From NCBI GenBank assembly GCA_946186205.1, contig CAMHMH010000001.1:682001-746000 (forward strand): 64,000 bases of DNA. Direction: 5' to 3'. Made by a program: the position numbers and the translations under genes. The DNA comes from an uncultured Fretibacterium sp. Lineage in GTDB: Bacteria; Synergistota; Synergistia; Synergistales; Aminobacteriaceae. Under the pieces are notes generated by a model. It saw only the letters and a program-made list of their open reading frames with translations. It made no database searches and had not been told where the DNA came from. This document shows positions 26,840 to 37,200 of this stretch, piece by piece; positions within the stretch are counted from its first letter, which is position 1; each line of letters opens with the position of its first letter.

Positions 26840-27085
26840 TTTTGACTCGTTGATTCGGTTTTGACTCGCACGGTTTCGACTTGCCGATGCGCTTTTGACT
26901 CATAGACTAGGTTTTGACTCGCTCAGTTTTGAGTTATCGATTCGTTTTTGACTCGTCCGATTTTGATTTGCCGATTCGCTTTTGACTCGTAGACTCCGTT
27001 TTGACTCGCACGGTTCTGACTTGCCGATTCGCTTTTGACTCATCGACTAGGTTCTGACTCGTTCGGTTCTGACTTGTCGATTCGT
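26840..27085 (+). repeat. Ordered array of 15- and 19-bp direct repeats (TTTTGACT units)
   Basis: Fourteen units each begin TTTTGACT or a close variant, e.g. TTTTGACTCGCACGG (15) and TTTTGACTTGCCGATTCGC (19). The boundaries at 26840, 26859, 26893, 26912, 26946, 26980, 26999, 27033, 27052 and 27086 give exact steps of 19 or 34 (15+19). The array fills most of the 418-bp gap between the divergent transporter and asd genes. The only other features seen there are the two promoters. No ORF or hairpin explains it. Confidence 0.9.
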
Positions 27086-27097
27086 TTTTTGCGTGAA

Positions 27098-27106
27098 TGG
27101 TATACT
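27098..27106 (+). promoter_or_regulatory. Extended -10 promoter of asd-hom-ask
   Basis: TGGTATACT (extended -10, TGn plus TATACT at 27101-27106) lies right after the repeat array and 41 bp before the TTG start of asd. No clear -35 is present, as is usual for extended -10 promoters. Confidence 0.6.
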
Positions 27107-27146
27107 ATGCAGAAATTTTTTGACAACTTAAAGGAGTGTATCAGCC

Positions 27147-28235
27147 TTGCAGAAAAAATTTAGCGTCGGCGTTCTCGGTGCCACAGGGATGGTCGGCCAG
27201 AGATTTATTCAGATACTCCACAATCACCCGTGGTTTGACGTGAAAGTCATAGCAGCCTCGCCAAACAGCAAGGGAAAAACTTACGCTGAGGCCATGACAG
27301 GTAGATGGCTTCTCGATGAGCCTATACCCGACAACGTGAAGGGACTCGTTCTCCGTGATGTCAATGATGTGAAGTCTGTAGCTGATGATGTAGATTTTGT
27401 ATTCAGCGCGGTGAACCTCACGAAGGATGAGATAAAGAAGATCGAGGAAGATTACGCCCGCACAGAAACTCCGGTTGTGTCGAACAATTCAGCTCACAGA
27501 TGGACTCCCGATGTCCCGATGATAGTCCCGGAAATCAATCCCGAACACGCAGAAATTATCCCCTTCCAGAAGAAACGACTCGGAACTACACGCGGCTTCA
27601 TCGCCGTAAAACCTAACTGTTCACTTCAGAGCTACGTGCCTGCCTTCGCCGCGTGGAAAGAGTTTGAACCCTATGAAGCAATTGTTACTACATATCAGGC
27701 AATCTCAGGAGCTGGAAAAAATTTCAGCACATGGCCGGAAATGGTCGGCAACGTGATTCCCTACATCGGAGGAGAAGAGGAGAAATCCGAGAAAGAACCC
27801 CTGAGAATCTTCGGGCATATCGAGAACGGCGCAATAGTCCCGGCAAGTGAACCGTCAATCTCCGCTCAGTGCATAAGAATCCCCGTGCTTTACGGCCATA
27901 CGGCAGCAGCGTTCGTGAAGTTCCGCAAGAAGCCCGGCAGCAAAGAACAGCTTGTTGACCTTCTGAATAACTTTGCGGGAATCCCTCAGCGTGAGAAACT
28001 GCCCACAGCCCCGGAGCAGTTCATAAAGTACATGGAGGAAGACAATCGCCCGCAGGTAGCACTTGATGTGAATTACGGCGGAGGAATGGGAGTAACAATC
28101 GGAAGGCTCAGACCTGACACGATATATGACTGGAAGTTTGTCGGACTCTCTCACAACACACTAAGAGGCGCGGCAGGCGGTGCTGTTGAATGCGCTGAAT
28201 TGTTAGTGAACATGAAATACATCGAGGCGAAATAA
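27147..28235 (+). CDS. asd: Aspartate-semialdehyde dehydrogenase
   Basis: This 362-residue enzyme reduces aspartyl phosphate to aspartate semialdehyde with NADPH. 'GVLGATGMVGQRFIQIL' is the nucleotide loop. The catalytic Cys158 is in 'KPNCSLQSY', and 'IRIPVLYGHTAA' holds the substrate His/Arg region. The sequence is of the archaeal/fungal type of ASADH rather than the E. coli type. It starts at TTG 27147, ten bases after AAAGGAG. It is followed after 1 nt by hom, then ask, which gives the shared trunk for threonine, methionine and lysine. Confidence 0.95.
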   Translation: MQKKFSVGVLGATGMVGQRFIQILHNHPWFDVKVIAASPNSKGKTYAEAMTGRWLLDEPIPDNVKGLVLRDVNDVKSVADDVDFVFSAVNLTKDEIKKIEEDYARTETPVVSNNSAHRWTPDVPMIVPEINPEHAEIIPFQKKRLGTTRGFIAVKPNCSLQSYVPAFAAWKEFEPYEAIVTTYQAISGAGKNFSTWPEMVGNVIPYIGGEEEKSEKEPLRIFGHIENGAIVPASEPSISAQCIRIPVLYGHTAAAFVKFRKKPGSKEQLVDLLNNFAGIPQREKLPTAPEQFIKYMEEDNRPQVALDVNYGGGMGVTIGRLRPDTIYDWKFVGLSHNTLRGAAGGAVECAELLVNMKYIEAK

Positions 28236-28236
28236 C

Positions 28237-29259
28237 ATGATCAACGTTGCAATACTCGGACTCGGCACAGTAGGCGGCGGAGTCGCTGAAGTCATCGAGA
28301 AGAACCAGAACGAAATCCGCAAGACTCTCGGCGATAACATTCACGTGAAATACATCCTCGACATTCGCGACATTCCCGGAGTCGTCAATGACATCAACAT
28401 TATCGTGAATGACCCTGACATTAAGGTAGTCTGCGAAACAATGGGCGGAAAAGAACCCGCGTACACGTACACGCACTTGGCACTTGAGCGCGGAATTTCC
28501 GTCAGCACATCGAACAAGGAACTTGTAGACGCACACGGAGTCGAACTCAGCGCAATAGCACGCGAACATAACTGCTCATATCTCTTTGAAGCAAGCGTAG
28601 GAGGCGGCATACCGTTATTACGCACAATACGCGAGGCATTCGGCCATGAGAGAGTCTCACGCATAGCAGGAATCCTCAACGGGACGTGCAACTACATTCT
28701 CACGAACATGAAAGCGGGAAAAGATTTCGACTCGGCATTGAAGGAAGCGCAAGAGAAAGGATTCGCAGAACGCAACCCGGCTGCGGATGTTGAAGGCCAC
28801 GACACAGCGCGTAAAATCGCAATATTAGCTTCTCTCGTGTCAGGCAAAAAATTTTCGTACGAGCAAGTTTCATGTGAGGGCATAACGTCAATAACCCAGC
28901 AGGACATAGCAGAGGCTGAGTCAAACGGAATGGCAATAAAGCTCTTGGGAGTCTATGAGGCTGACGGGCCTTCTGTTGTTGTCGCTCCGTACCTTGTGCC
29001 TAAGTCGAGTCCTCTTTACGCGGTCAATGATGTGTTCAACGGCGTAATGGTCTCCGGGAATATGGTTGATGATGTCATGTTCTACGGAAGGGGCGCGGGA
29101 AAATTGCCTACAGCTAGCGCGGTTGTGTCTGACGTTATAGAGTGCGCGAAAAATATCGGGCGGAATATTCCTACAGGGTTTGCTGACATTCAGCCGGTGC
29201 AGGCCGTAAATGCCCCGTCAAAACCTGAAGGGCGAAAATTCCGGGTACTCGGCGAATGA
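28237..29259 (+). CDS. hom: Homoserine dehydrogenase
   Basis: This 340-residue enzyme turns aspartate semialdehyde into homoserine. It has the Rossmann loop 'GLGTVGGGVAEVI', 'TSNKELVDAHG', and the catalytic region 'GILNGTCNYILTNM' with 'NPAADVEGHDTARKIAILA'. It lacks the C-terminal ACT domain found in longer homologues (about 430 residues), so direct threonine feedback through ACT is unlikely. It is coupled to asd (1-nt gap) and to the aspartate kinase gene (4-nt overlap). Confidence 0.95.
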   Translation: MINVAILGLGTVGGGVAEVIEKNQNEIRKTLGDNIHVKYILDIRDIPGVVNDINIIVNDPDIKVVCETMGGKEPAYTYTHLALERGISVSTSNKELVDAHGVELSAIAREHNCSYLFEASVGGGIPLLRTIREAFGHERVSRIAGILNGTCNYILTNMKAGKDFDSALKEAQEKGFAERNPAADVEGHDTARKIAILASLVSGKKFSYEQVSCEGITSITQQDIAEAESNGMAIKLLGVYEADGPSVVVAPYLVPKSSPLYAVNDVFNGVMVSGNMVDDVMFYGRGAGKLPTASAVVSDVIECAKNIGRNIPTGFADIQPVQAVNAPSKPEGRKFRVLGE

Positions 29260-30566
29260 AGAAGGTTGTGAAGTTCGGCGGAAGCTCATTAGCCGATGCC
29301 GGGCAGTTCCGCAAAGTCGCAGAGATTATCCGGGCTGATGAGATGAGAGTCTTTGTTGTTCCTTCAGCACCGGGGAAACGTAACTCATCAGACACAAAAG
29401 TTACTGACCTGTTGTACCAGTGCTACGACATGGCCGCAAAGGGTGAAGATTTCTCCGTTCCATTCTCAGCGGTGAAAGAGAGATACAACGAAATAATTTC
29501 GGGACTCGGTTTGAGTTTGAGTCTCTCAGAAAAATTTGACGAAATAGAGTCGAGCCTCAGAGATTCGCCCGAAAGAGATTACACGGCTTCAAGGGGTGAA
29601 TATCTCAACGGCTTAATCATGGCCGCGTTATTAGGGTATGAGTTCATTGACTCTGCTGACGTTATATTTTTTGACGTGAACGGGAATTTTGACGGCGCGA
29701 AAACTTATCCCATACTCGCAGAAAGACTCAAAGCCTCAAAGTGCGCTGTGATTCCCGGCTTCTATGGCTCAACACCTGACGGGAGAGTCAAAACATTCTC
29801 ACGGGGAGGAAGCGACATAACAGGCTCAATAGTAGCGAGGGCCTGCCGGGCATGTACATATGAGAACTGGACAGATGTATCAGGACTCCTCATGACAGAT
29901 CCTCACATTGTCCCTAATCCCGAACGAATCGAAAGCATTACTTACCGTGAGCTGCGGGAGCTTGCCTACATGGGCGCAAGTGTCATGCACGAGGACGCTA
30001 TTTTCCCCGTCAAAAGCGCGAACATTCCCATCAACATCCGCAACACAAACAAGCCCGAAGACTCTGGCACGTGGATTGTCGGAAACACTGCACGGCGTTC
30101 AAAGTTTACGATAACAGGAATTGCCGGGAGAAAAGATTTCTGCGCAATAACAATCGCAAAAGATCTCATGCACTCACAAGCAGACTTCTACAGAAAAGTA
30201 GCTCAGTGCTTCGAGGAAAATAATATCCCTCTTGAGCATTTGCCTTCAGGAATCGACACATTAACCGTAATCGTTCAGGAGTCGAAATTCATCGAGCATG
30301 AACAGGACGTATTAAGCAGAATCGCAAAGTTTGTTGAGCCTGAGTCGGTTGAGGTTGAAGCCGGCATTGCGTTAATCGCTGTCGTAGGAAGAAGCATGAA
30401 GTCCCAGACAGGAACGGCCGCAAAGATATTCAAGGCTCTTGCTGACTCTCGCATAAATGTCCGAATGATAGATCAGGGAGCGAGCGAGCTTAATATTATC
30501 GTTGGCGTTCTGAATCCTGACTTTGAAGACGCTGTGAGAGCTATATACAATTCGTTTGTGAACTGA
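29256..30566 (+). CDS. Aspartate kinase
   Basis: This 436-residue enzyme phosphorylates aspartate, the first step to Lys, Thr and Met. It has the N-terminal 'VVKFGGSSLADA', 'FSRGGSDITGSIVA' and 'YENWTDVSGLLMTDP'. Two ACT domains occupy the last about 140 residues ('ITIAKDLMHSQADFYRKVAQ', 'IALIAVVGRSMKSQTGTAAK'), so it is probably allosterically inhibited by an end product. It is the last gene of asd-hom-ask and is followed by a strong terminator. Confidence 0.95.
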   Translation: MKKVVKFGGSSLADAGQFRKVAEIIRADEMRVFVVPSAPGKRNSSDTKVTDLLYQCYDMAAKGEDFSVPFSAVKERYNEIISGLGLSLSLSEKFDEIESSLRDSPERDYTASRGEYLNGLIMAALLGYEFIDSADVIFFDVNGNFDGAKTYPILAERLKASKCAVIPGFYGSTPDGRVKTFSRGGSDITGSIVARACRACTYENWTDVSGLLMTDPHIVPNPERIESITYRELRELAYMGASVMHEDAIFPVKSANIPINIRNTNKPEDSGTWIVGNTARRSKFTITGIAGRKDFCAITIAKDLMHSQADFYRKVAQCFEENNIPLEHLPSGIDTLTVIVQESKFIEHEQDVLSRIAKFVEPESVEVEAGIALIAVVGRSMKSQTGTAAKIFKALADSRINVRMIDQGASELNIIVGVLNPDFEDAVRAIYNSFVN

Positions 30567-30586
30567 AACTGAAACAAGAGAAAACG

Positions 30587-30623
30587 AATCCCCCCTGCCG
30601 ATTTATGACAAGGGGGATTTTTT
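30587..30623 (+). terminator. Rho-independent terminator of the asd operon
   Basis: AATCCCCC pairs with GGGGGATT, and the stem is followed by a run of six T. It lies 20 bp after the aspartate kinase stop. Confidence 0.9.
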
Positions 30624-30643
30624 GTGCCTGTGAAAATTCTGCG

Positions 30644-33442
30644 TTAATGTTTTTTCGCAAGCAATGAGACTCCCAGAAGCATTAACCCTGCAATCATTCC
30701 GGAAATGTTGCAGCCGCCTCCGCCTGAACCGCCGCCGACTCCCTGTGATGATGTCCCGCTGCTGTTCCTGCTGTTGTTGCTCGTTGTATTTCCGCTTGTG
30801 TCATTGCTGGTTGTGTTGTTCCTGTTTGCTATGCCGTTGCTGTCGTCTGTTTCTGATGATGCTGCGATGTAGAAAGTGAGATCCCATTTTCCGTCTTCTT
30901 TTCCGTCGCCGATGAGTATATACGGTACATTGTCATCCTCGAAAACTTCAACGTAAGCTGTCTTGCCTGTTGCCTTGCTCACTCCGTCAGCCATTATCAC
31001 AATAAAGTCGAGGCATAAATTATCGCCGTCAATGAATGCCCTTATGCAGTCCTTCGCGCCTTTGCCGATATTGCTGCCCTTGTTGTTTACTGCTGAGAAT
31101 AGATTCGCGTCCTTCTCTGCTGTCGCGTCCGAACGCACCCACACAGTGCCGTAACGCGCAAAGATGTTGAAGAGTGCCTCGGAGTTTTCAGCGTTGTTCA
31201 TTTCGTCCCAATGGTCAGCAATCAGACTGTTCAAACGATTGACTCTCATTCTTATTGCGACGGGCTGAAGCGGTATGTCAAGGCTCGTGTAGATGATCTC
31301 CGACGCGCTTACGCCCCTTATGCCTGTATCGCCTGAAGTTGTTGACTGGTCGCCCGATGTTGTTGTTGACGTGTCATCTGAGCCTGTATCTTCTGACACC
31401 AAACGCACGAGTCCTTCAGGAACTGCCTTTGTGATTCTGAATGCGTCAATTGCTGCCGAATGCGGATATGCTTCAACGACCGCGGCAGGTTCGGCATCAC
31501 TTCCGTAAGAAGCTCCCGTTACCCTTGAAGTGTCAGAAATCAGAGGGCCGACTCCTATCATGGCCGGAAGTTTTCCCGTGAGAATGTAAAGCTCTTCCGC
31601 AGTCTGGTTCGCATTGCTCGCAACGTCAACGAATGACATATAGAACTCTTGCACATTAACTCCGCTTGAAGGAATATGAGTCCCGCCCTCAATGGGTGTC
31701 ATTCCTCCTATGCGCCTGTACTTGAGCCGCAAATTTTTCGGGTTGCCTGAAGCGTATTCATAGAGCCTGAATGATTCTGACATGTCATTATGCGTGCTGA
31801 TTGTCCTATAGCCCTCGCCTATATTATTCTTGTAGACAGTAACGAGTCCCGGCGCAATCTGGCTGTGTGCGTCAAGCAAAAATGACTCCGGCAGTGTACC
31901 GTAATTGTCAGGCGTAAGATCATACGTCCAGTAATCCGGCATGATGTTATTGTAGCCGTTACGCCCTGAAGGATTCCCGTTCACTGAGTCCGTCATGTCG
32001 TAGCGGTAAAGCTCGTAGCGGGTCCCTGTCCTGTTTGTGATGCGAGTCTCAAGTTTGTACGTAACATCGCGTGAGCCAATCATGAAGAATGTCCCTAAGT
32101 CCTGATCCGGCTTGTCGTTCTGTGCGTCCCACGTGAATTTTATCCTGTTCACTACATTGTCATTGCTGTCTGAAACTATCATGTCAAACAAGAGGGGATT
32201 TTCAGCAGCATTACCCTCCGCAACATTCGCAATCACAAGAGGAAGCGTAGTAATTTCCCGGTAATTCGTGTAGCCAGTCGCAAGACTCGCCCTCTGCCTG
32301 AAGGAAATATAGCCGAGCCTGCTGCCATATTCTGAAGGAGTTATGCCCCTGATTGTTACGTTGGTTTTCAGTGAACCGGCTGATGATATTGTCTGCTCAA
32401 CTGAGGGATTAAGGTAGAAAGTATATCCGTCGTCAAATCCTGAGAAGGCTATAGACTCGTTGATGTTCCGAAGCTCACATATGAACATGTCCCCGGCTGA
32501 GTCAGTCTCGATTGTGAACACAACATCCCCGGAAGCATCGTAAACTTTATCACGGCTCGCGCTCACTATGTACGCCAAAACATTGTCAGCGGTATAAATC
32601 TCATCGCCCGAAACTTTGTACGCCGTTTCGCCGGAAGTATCAACAAGCAGGACATGAGTCGCAATTACTGTGGTCTGATCCGCTGAATAGTCATGCGAGA
32701 TAACATACTCGTATTCTTTGTTGTACCTGTTGTTTGTGTAGTCCCTCACGTACAAATCCGGCGAGCTGTAAATATATGCTATCGGCTCTAACGTCGGGTA
32801 AGTCTCGTTGCGCCAGTCAAAGCCCTGAAGCCACCATTTTGTTGATGTCTTTGATGAGCCTGACCCGTTGAAGTCCCACCAGAACGGGAAATGACGCGCA
32901 TACGGATTCCCAAAGTCAATATTGATCTCTCCATGACCGCCCGAAATCACAAGGCACAAACTCTCTACGGGGTCAGGGTAAACATCATAGACTTCACGGT
33001 TAATATACCTTCTCCACGCTGTAGCATACGGCTGAGGCTCTTCAGCAAAAACGAAATTGAAGCCGTCAAGCAAATCACCGACAACAGAAAATGTTATGTC
33101 AGGAATCTCGCCGCCCATTGTCCTGCGGTAAATGCCCGGATAATATTCATCATCTACCGTGACTCCGTATATCGCGCTCCTCATTCCGTAGTAATAATTC
33201 TCGTAGACAGTCGCGAACCACTGAGGCCCGGCAACCTGCTCGCGTCTGTCAGCACCCGTAATATCCCTGAGCTGATAGAAGAAATTGTAGTCCGTGTTGC
33301 CGTAACGCCCGTAAACTTGCGCTTCATAGTCCGGGCTTGTGTACCAGAAATGAAGGTTGAAGGGGTCATACTCTGTCGCGCCGTATGAAACCCCGCACAT
33401 AACCGCAAGCAAGAATATTCCCGCCGCAAAACGTTTTAACAT
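30644..33442 (-). CDS. Large exported protein with Synergist-CTERM sorting tail
   Basis: This is a 932-residue protein. The signal peptide ('MLKRFAAGIFLLAVMCGVSYG') is followed by a Tyr/Asp-rich, beta-type body with no recognised enzymatic motif. A Ser/Thr/Asn-rich linker (about 865-905) follows. The end is Gly-rich with a single Cys ('GGGSGGGGCNISGMIAGLML'), a hydrophobic helix, and Lys-Lys-His. This is the textbook layout of Synergist-CTERM substrates, thought to be cleaved and possibly anchored or released at the surface. A second Ser/Thr/Asp-rich low-complexity stretch near residue 690 suggests two main structural parts. AAAGGAGG precedes the ATG. It is downstream of nnrE on the same strand. 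Confidence 0.85.
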   Translation of the reverse strand: MLKRFAAGIFLLAVMCGVSYGATEYDPFNLHFWYTSPDYEAQVYGRYGNTDYNFFYQLRDITGADRREQVAGPQWFATVYENYYYGMRSAIYGVTVDDEYYPGIYRRTMGGEIPDITFSVVGDLLDGFNFVFAEEPQPYATAWRRYINREVYDVYPDPVESLCLVISGGHGEINIDFGNPYARHFPFWWDFNGSGSSKTSTKWWLQGFDWRNETYPTLEPIAYIYSSPDLYVRDYTNNRYNKEYEYVISHDYSADQTTVIATHVLLVDTSGETAYKVSGDEIYTADNVLAYIVSASRDKVYDASGDVVFTIETDSAGDMFICELRNINESIAFSGFDDGYTFYLNPSVEQTISSAGSLKTNVTIRGITPSEYGSRLGYISFRQRASLATGYTNYREITTLPLVIANVAEGNAAENPLLFDMIVSDSNDNVVNRIKFTWDAQNDKPDQDLGTFFMIGSRDVTYKLETRITNRTGTRYELYRYDMTDSVNGNPSGRNGYNNIMPDYWTYDLTPDNYGTLPESFLLDAHSQIAPGLVTVYKNNIGEGYRTISTHNDMSESFRLYEYASGNPKNLRLKYRRIGGMTPIEGGTHIPSSGVNVQEFYMSFVDVASNANQTAEELYILTGKLPAMIGVGPLISDTSRVTGASYGSDAEPAAVVEAYPHSAAIDAFRITKAVPEGLVRLVSEDTGSDDTSTTTSGDQSTTSGDTGIRGVSASEIIYTSLDIPLQPVAIRMRVNRLNSLIADHWDEMNNAENSEALFNIFARYGTVWVRSDATAEKDANLFSAVNNKGSNIGKGAKDCIRAFIDGDNLCLDFIVIMADGVSKATGKTAYVEVFEDDNVPYILIGDGKEDGKWDLTFYIAASSETDDSNGIANRNNTTSNDTSGNTTSNNSRNSSGTSSQGVGGGSGGGGCNISGMIAGLMLLGVSLLAKKH

Positions 33443-33458
33443 GTAAATATTTCCTCCT

Positions 33459-34175
33459 TTAATTTGGTATCCCTATGTATGAAACTGTAACATCTCCGCC
33501 GTACTCCGGGGAAATATCGAGTCCCTTCTTCATTCGGTGAAAAGTAACAGTACGCGCCGCCCTCACCGAAACGCCAAGCTCCTCGCCCGTATCACAGTCA
33601 AGCCCCGAAGGTATGTCAACCGCCACGATATGAGACGCAAATTTGTTCATCGCCTCCACAGCACGACGGAAGATTCCTTCAAGCGGACGATTGAGCCCGG
33701 TTCCGAAAATTGAGTCTATACATGCCTCGCATCCCTTTAACGCGCTCTCAAACTCCGCAAAATTCTCATCGTTCACTGTGTGCAAAACTTCAGGCGCAAG
33801 ACGAGTCATGATTTTGAGATTCGTCTGAAAGTCTGAGCTTCCCTTCTTGGTATCTCCGAGTATGTAGACTCGTACGTCTTTTCCCATTATGCACAGATGC
33901 CGGGCAATCGCGAGTCCGTCCCCGCCGTTTGAACCAGGAGCGCAAACAACCGCAAATATCGCGTACTCCTGAACAACCCGGACAACTGCAAGCGCGGCAT
34001 TCTCCATCAATAATATACTTGGGATTCCGAACGTCTCAATCGCTCGTTTGTCTGCGTCTCTTGCCTGCTGGCGTGAAAATGCTTCGGGTGAATTGACTCC
34101 GGCGTAAATTACTTCCCTGTGAAATTCGTCAGGGTCATAGAAATATTCAAGCTCATTGTCAAATTCTGGGGGCAA
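33459..34175 (-). CDS. nnrE: NAD(P)H-hydrate epimerase (YjeF N-terminal domain only)
   Basis: This is a 238-residue Rossmann-type protein. 'LLMENAALAVVRVV', 'CAPGSNGGDGLAIARHL', 'IDSIFGTGLNRPLEG' and 'VAVDIPSGLDCDTG' are the NnrE/AIBP motifs. It converts R-NAD(P)H hydrate to the S form for repair. The ADP-dependent dehydratase domain fused in many bacteria is absent, and no separate nnrD is seen here. TTG 34175 has GGAGGAG seven bases upstream. The GTG at 34184 is too close to that site. Confidence 0.9.
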   Translation of the reverse strand: MPPEFDNELEYFYDPDEFHREVIYAGVNSPEAFSRQQARDADKRAIETFGIPSILLMENAALAVVRVVQEYAIFAVVCAPGSNGGDGLAIARHLCIMGKDVRVYILGDTKKGSSDFQTNLKIMTRLAPEVLHTVNDENFAEFESALKGCEACIDSIFGTGLNRPLEGIFRRAVEAMNKFASHIVAVDIPSGLDCDTGEELGVSVRAARTVTFHRMKKGLDISPEYGGDVTVSYIGIPN

Positions 34176-34250
34176 ATGAATCACTCCTCCGCTAAATTTT
34201 TTGGTGATTACGATATTATATTACCATCACAAAACAAAGGAGCGCGGCTG

Positions 34251-37200
34251 ATGATTGACCGCAAAAATTTCAAAGAGGCGTTAAAGATTTTGGGATTCAC
34301 TTTCAACGACTCCGAATCATTCTGCACGATTGATGTCGGGAGCTGCAAGATGAGCGTTGATTTTGAGTCTGAGACTCTCATTTACCCTGAGCAGATACGA
34401 GGCAGGAATCACAACACATCTTTTGACGCGCCGGAGAATTTCGTCGTGTTTGAATGTATACTCAGACTGTTAAAAAAGGTTTACAATCCGAAAGATATAG
34501 AAATCGAAAAGGAATGGAGGCTCGGCCATGACTCTAAAAGCGGGCGGGCTGATATTTGCGTTTATGACCGGGGCTCCGAAAATGTCCTGATGATTATTGA
34601 GTGCAAGACAGCAGGACGCGAATACTATAAAGCCCTCAATGACACAAGCACGGACGGAGGGCAGCTTTTCTCTTACTGGCAGCAGGAAATCTCCGCAAAG
34701 TGGCTCGTTCTTTACACGTCTGACATCAAAGACGGCGAAAAGGGCAGGGAGATAAAGTACGAGTCGCCAGCAATAAACTGCACCGATGACCCTAACCTTC
34801 TGAGTCATAATGACCCGGCAATAAAATTATTCGTGAACGCACACACAGCGCAGGAAAAATTCACGGCATGGATTGAGACATACAACGGCGACTACAGGGA
34901 GGACATAATATTTTCTGACGAATCATCAGCGTACGACATCGGGAATCGTCCATTGCTCAAGAAGAATCTGAAAGCCTTCAACGAGGACAGCAAGAAAGGA
35001 ATCATTAACAAGTTCGAGGAAATTTTGAGACATAACAACGTAAGCGACAAGGAAAACGCCTTCAACAGACTCGTGGCTTTGTTCATCTGCAAACTTGTTG
35101 ACGAACACAGCAAGAATGATGACGATGAATTAGCGTTCCAGTACGTGCCGAGAAGAGACACTTACGAGATGTTGCAGGACAGACTCCAGAAGCTGTATCA
35201 CGAGGGAATGTCGGAGTTCATGAGAGAGGAAATAACGTACATCCCGGCGGATTATCCCCGGCTGTTTATGACACAGTACAGGGGCGGCGACAAGGAGAAC
35301 GCAATCCGGGAGCTGTCAGAGGCATTCAGGAAGCTGAAATATTTCACGAACAATGATTTTGCGTTTCTTGACGTTCACAACGAGGAACTATTCTACAAGA
35401 ACGGGAAAATTCTCGTTGAAGTCGTTCAGCTATTCGAGCATTACAGGATAGTACACACGGAAAATCATCAGTTACTCGGCGACTTGTTCGAGAAATTATT
35501 AGATCAGGGATTCCGGCAGAACGAGGGACAATTCTTCACGCCGCTTCCTTTGGCGCGGTTCATATGGGACTCACTTCCTTTGCGACGCTATGAGACATGG
35601 CCGAAAGTCATCGATTACGCATGCGGTGCAGGGCATTTCCTGACAGAGGCAATAGAGGCTGTGAGTTACTTTATCCCGTCAGAGTCACGCGAATGGATAC
35701 GCGACTCAATTTTCGGTATCGAGAAAGATTACAGGCTCTCGCGAGTGTCGAAAGTCTCAATGTTCATGAACGGCGCAGGAGGAAGCAACATAATTTTCGG
35801 GGACGGACTCGAAGACTCAGACATCATAAAGCGCGGGAAGTTTGACATTCTCACAGCTAACCCGCCGTACTCTGTAGCGTCATTCAAGCAGCACTTGAGA
35901 TTCACGGCAAAAGATTTCAGGCTGTGGGACTCAATAAGCCCGTCAAGCTCAGAAATTGAGGTGTTATTTGTCGAGCGTATCGGGCAGCTTCTTAACGACA
36001 AAGGACTAGCGGCGGTGATTCTCCCGTCATCAATCCTCAGCAACGACTCAGCGGCTTACACGGGAGCGCGTCAGGAACTCTTGCGGACGTTCAAGCTCCG
36101 TGCGGTCGTGAAACTCGGAAGCAAAACTTTCGGCGCAACAGGCACGAACACCGTAATATTATTCCTCGAAAGGTACTATCATAACCCGTCAAGACTCGCT
36201 CAGGCACTCGACAGCACAGACGCGATACTGGACAGGCGCGAGAGGGATTTAGAGTCATGGGAGGACATAGAGATTCTCATGAGCTATCTTGATATGCAGG
36301 GGCTGACTCGCGAACAGTGGAATGATTTCGTTCACGACAGATTAACGCCTGAGACAATGCCGGAATATTTCAGGATGTACATTGATGCATACGGTGAAGA
36401 TTTCTACAGGCAGGCGAAGAAAACCGAGTATGAAAAGCTGCTGTATTACGCCTTCACTTACTGCCAGCGTACAACGGTAATTATTGCGCCGTCGGACAAT
36501 GCCGGACAGCGTGAGTTTCTCGGCTATTACTGGAGCTACAGGAAGGGTGATGAGGGGATTCACTATGACGGTGAGCGGGGCGGGAAGATGTACGTAAATT
36601 CGGACCGTGAAGCCTCCGGGACTCTTGCTGATGTTGTGAGGCAGTCATTCGGGGACGAGGATATAGTGATGACTGAGGATAATATGAGGTATGCGCGTGT
36701 TGTTGAGACGTGGAGGATGTTAGATTTCTCGCGAGTAACTTTCAATGCGGACATAAGATTACAGGAACGCAAAGAGCTTGACATTGAGAGCAAATATCCG
36801 GCTGTCAAATTGTTATCGGTTTGCAGAATGAACGTCCCTAAGTCAGAAGCAAAAGCATACCCGGAAGAAACGCCCGCTTCATTTATCGACATGTCATCAG
36901 TGAGCGTATACGGCAAAATCATATCAATGTCAGTGCGTCCAATCGGCGAATTATCATCAGGCAGTTACAATTTTTTCCGTGAAGGGGATATTATCTGCGC
37001 CAAAATGATGACGAGCGCGGAAAATATGAAGTGTACAGTTGCTGAAGGACTGACAAACGGAATCGGATTCGGAAGCAGTGAGTTCTACACATTTAGATGC
37101 AATGAAGAAATAATGACTCATTACGTGTGCGAGTTTCTGAACATGACAGCAATACGCGAATCAGCTTGGGCTTCTGTTACAGGTTCAGGCCGTCAGCGTG

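Noticed and set aside
26840-27085. CRISPR array
   Set aside because: Units are 15 and 19 bp with no unique spacers between them, and no cas genes are nearby.
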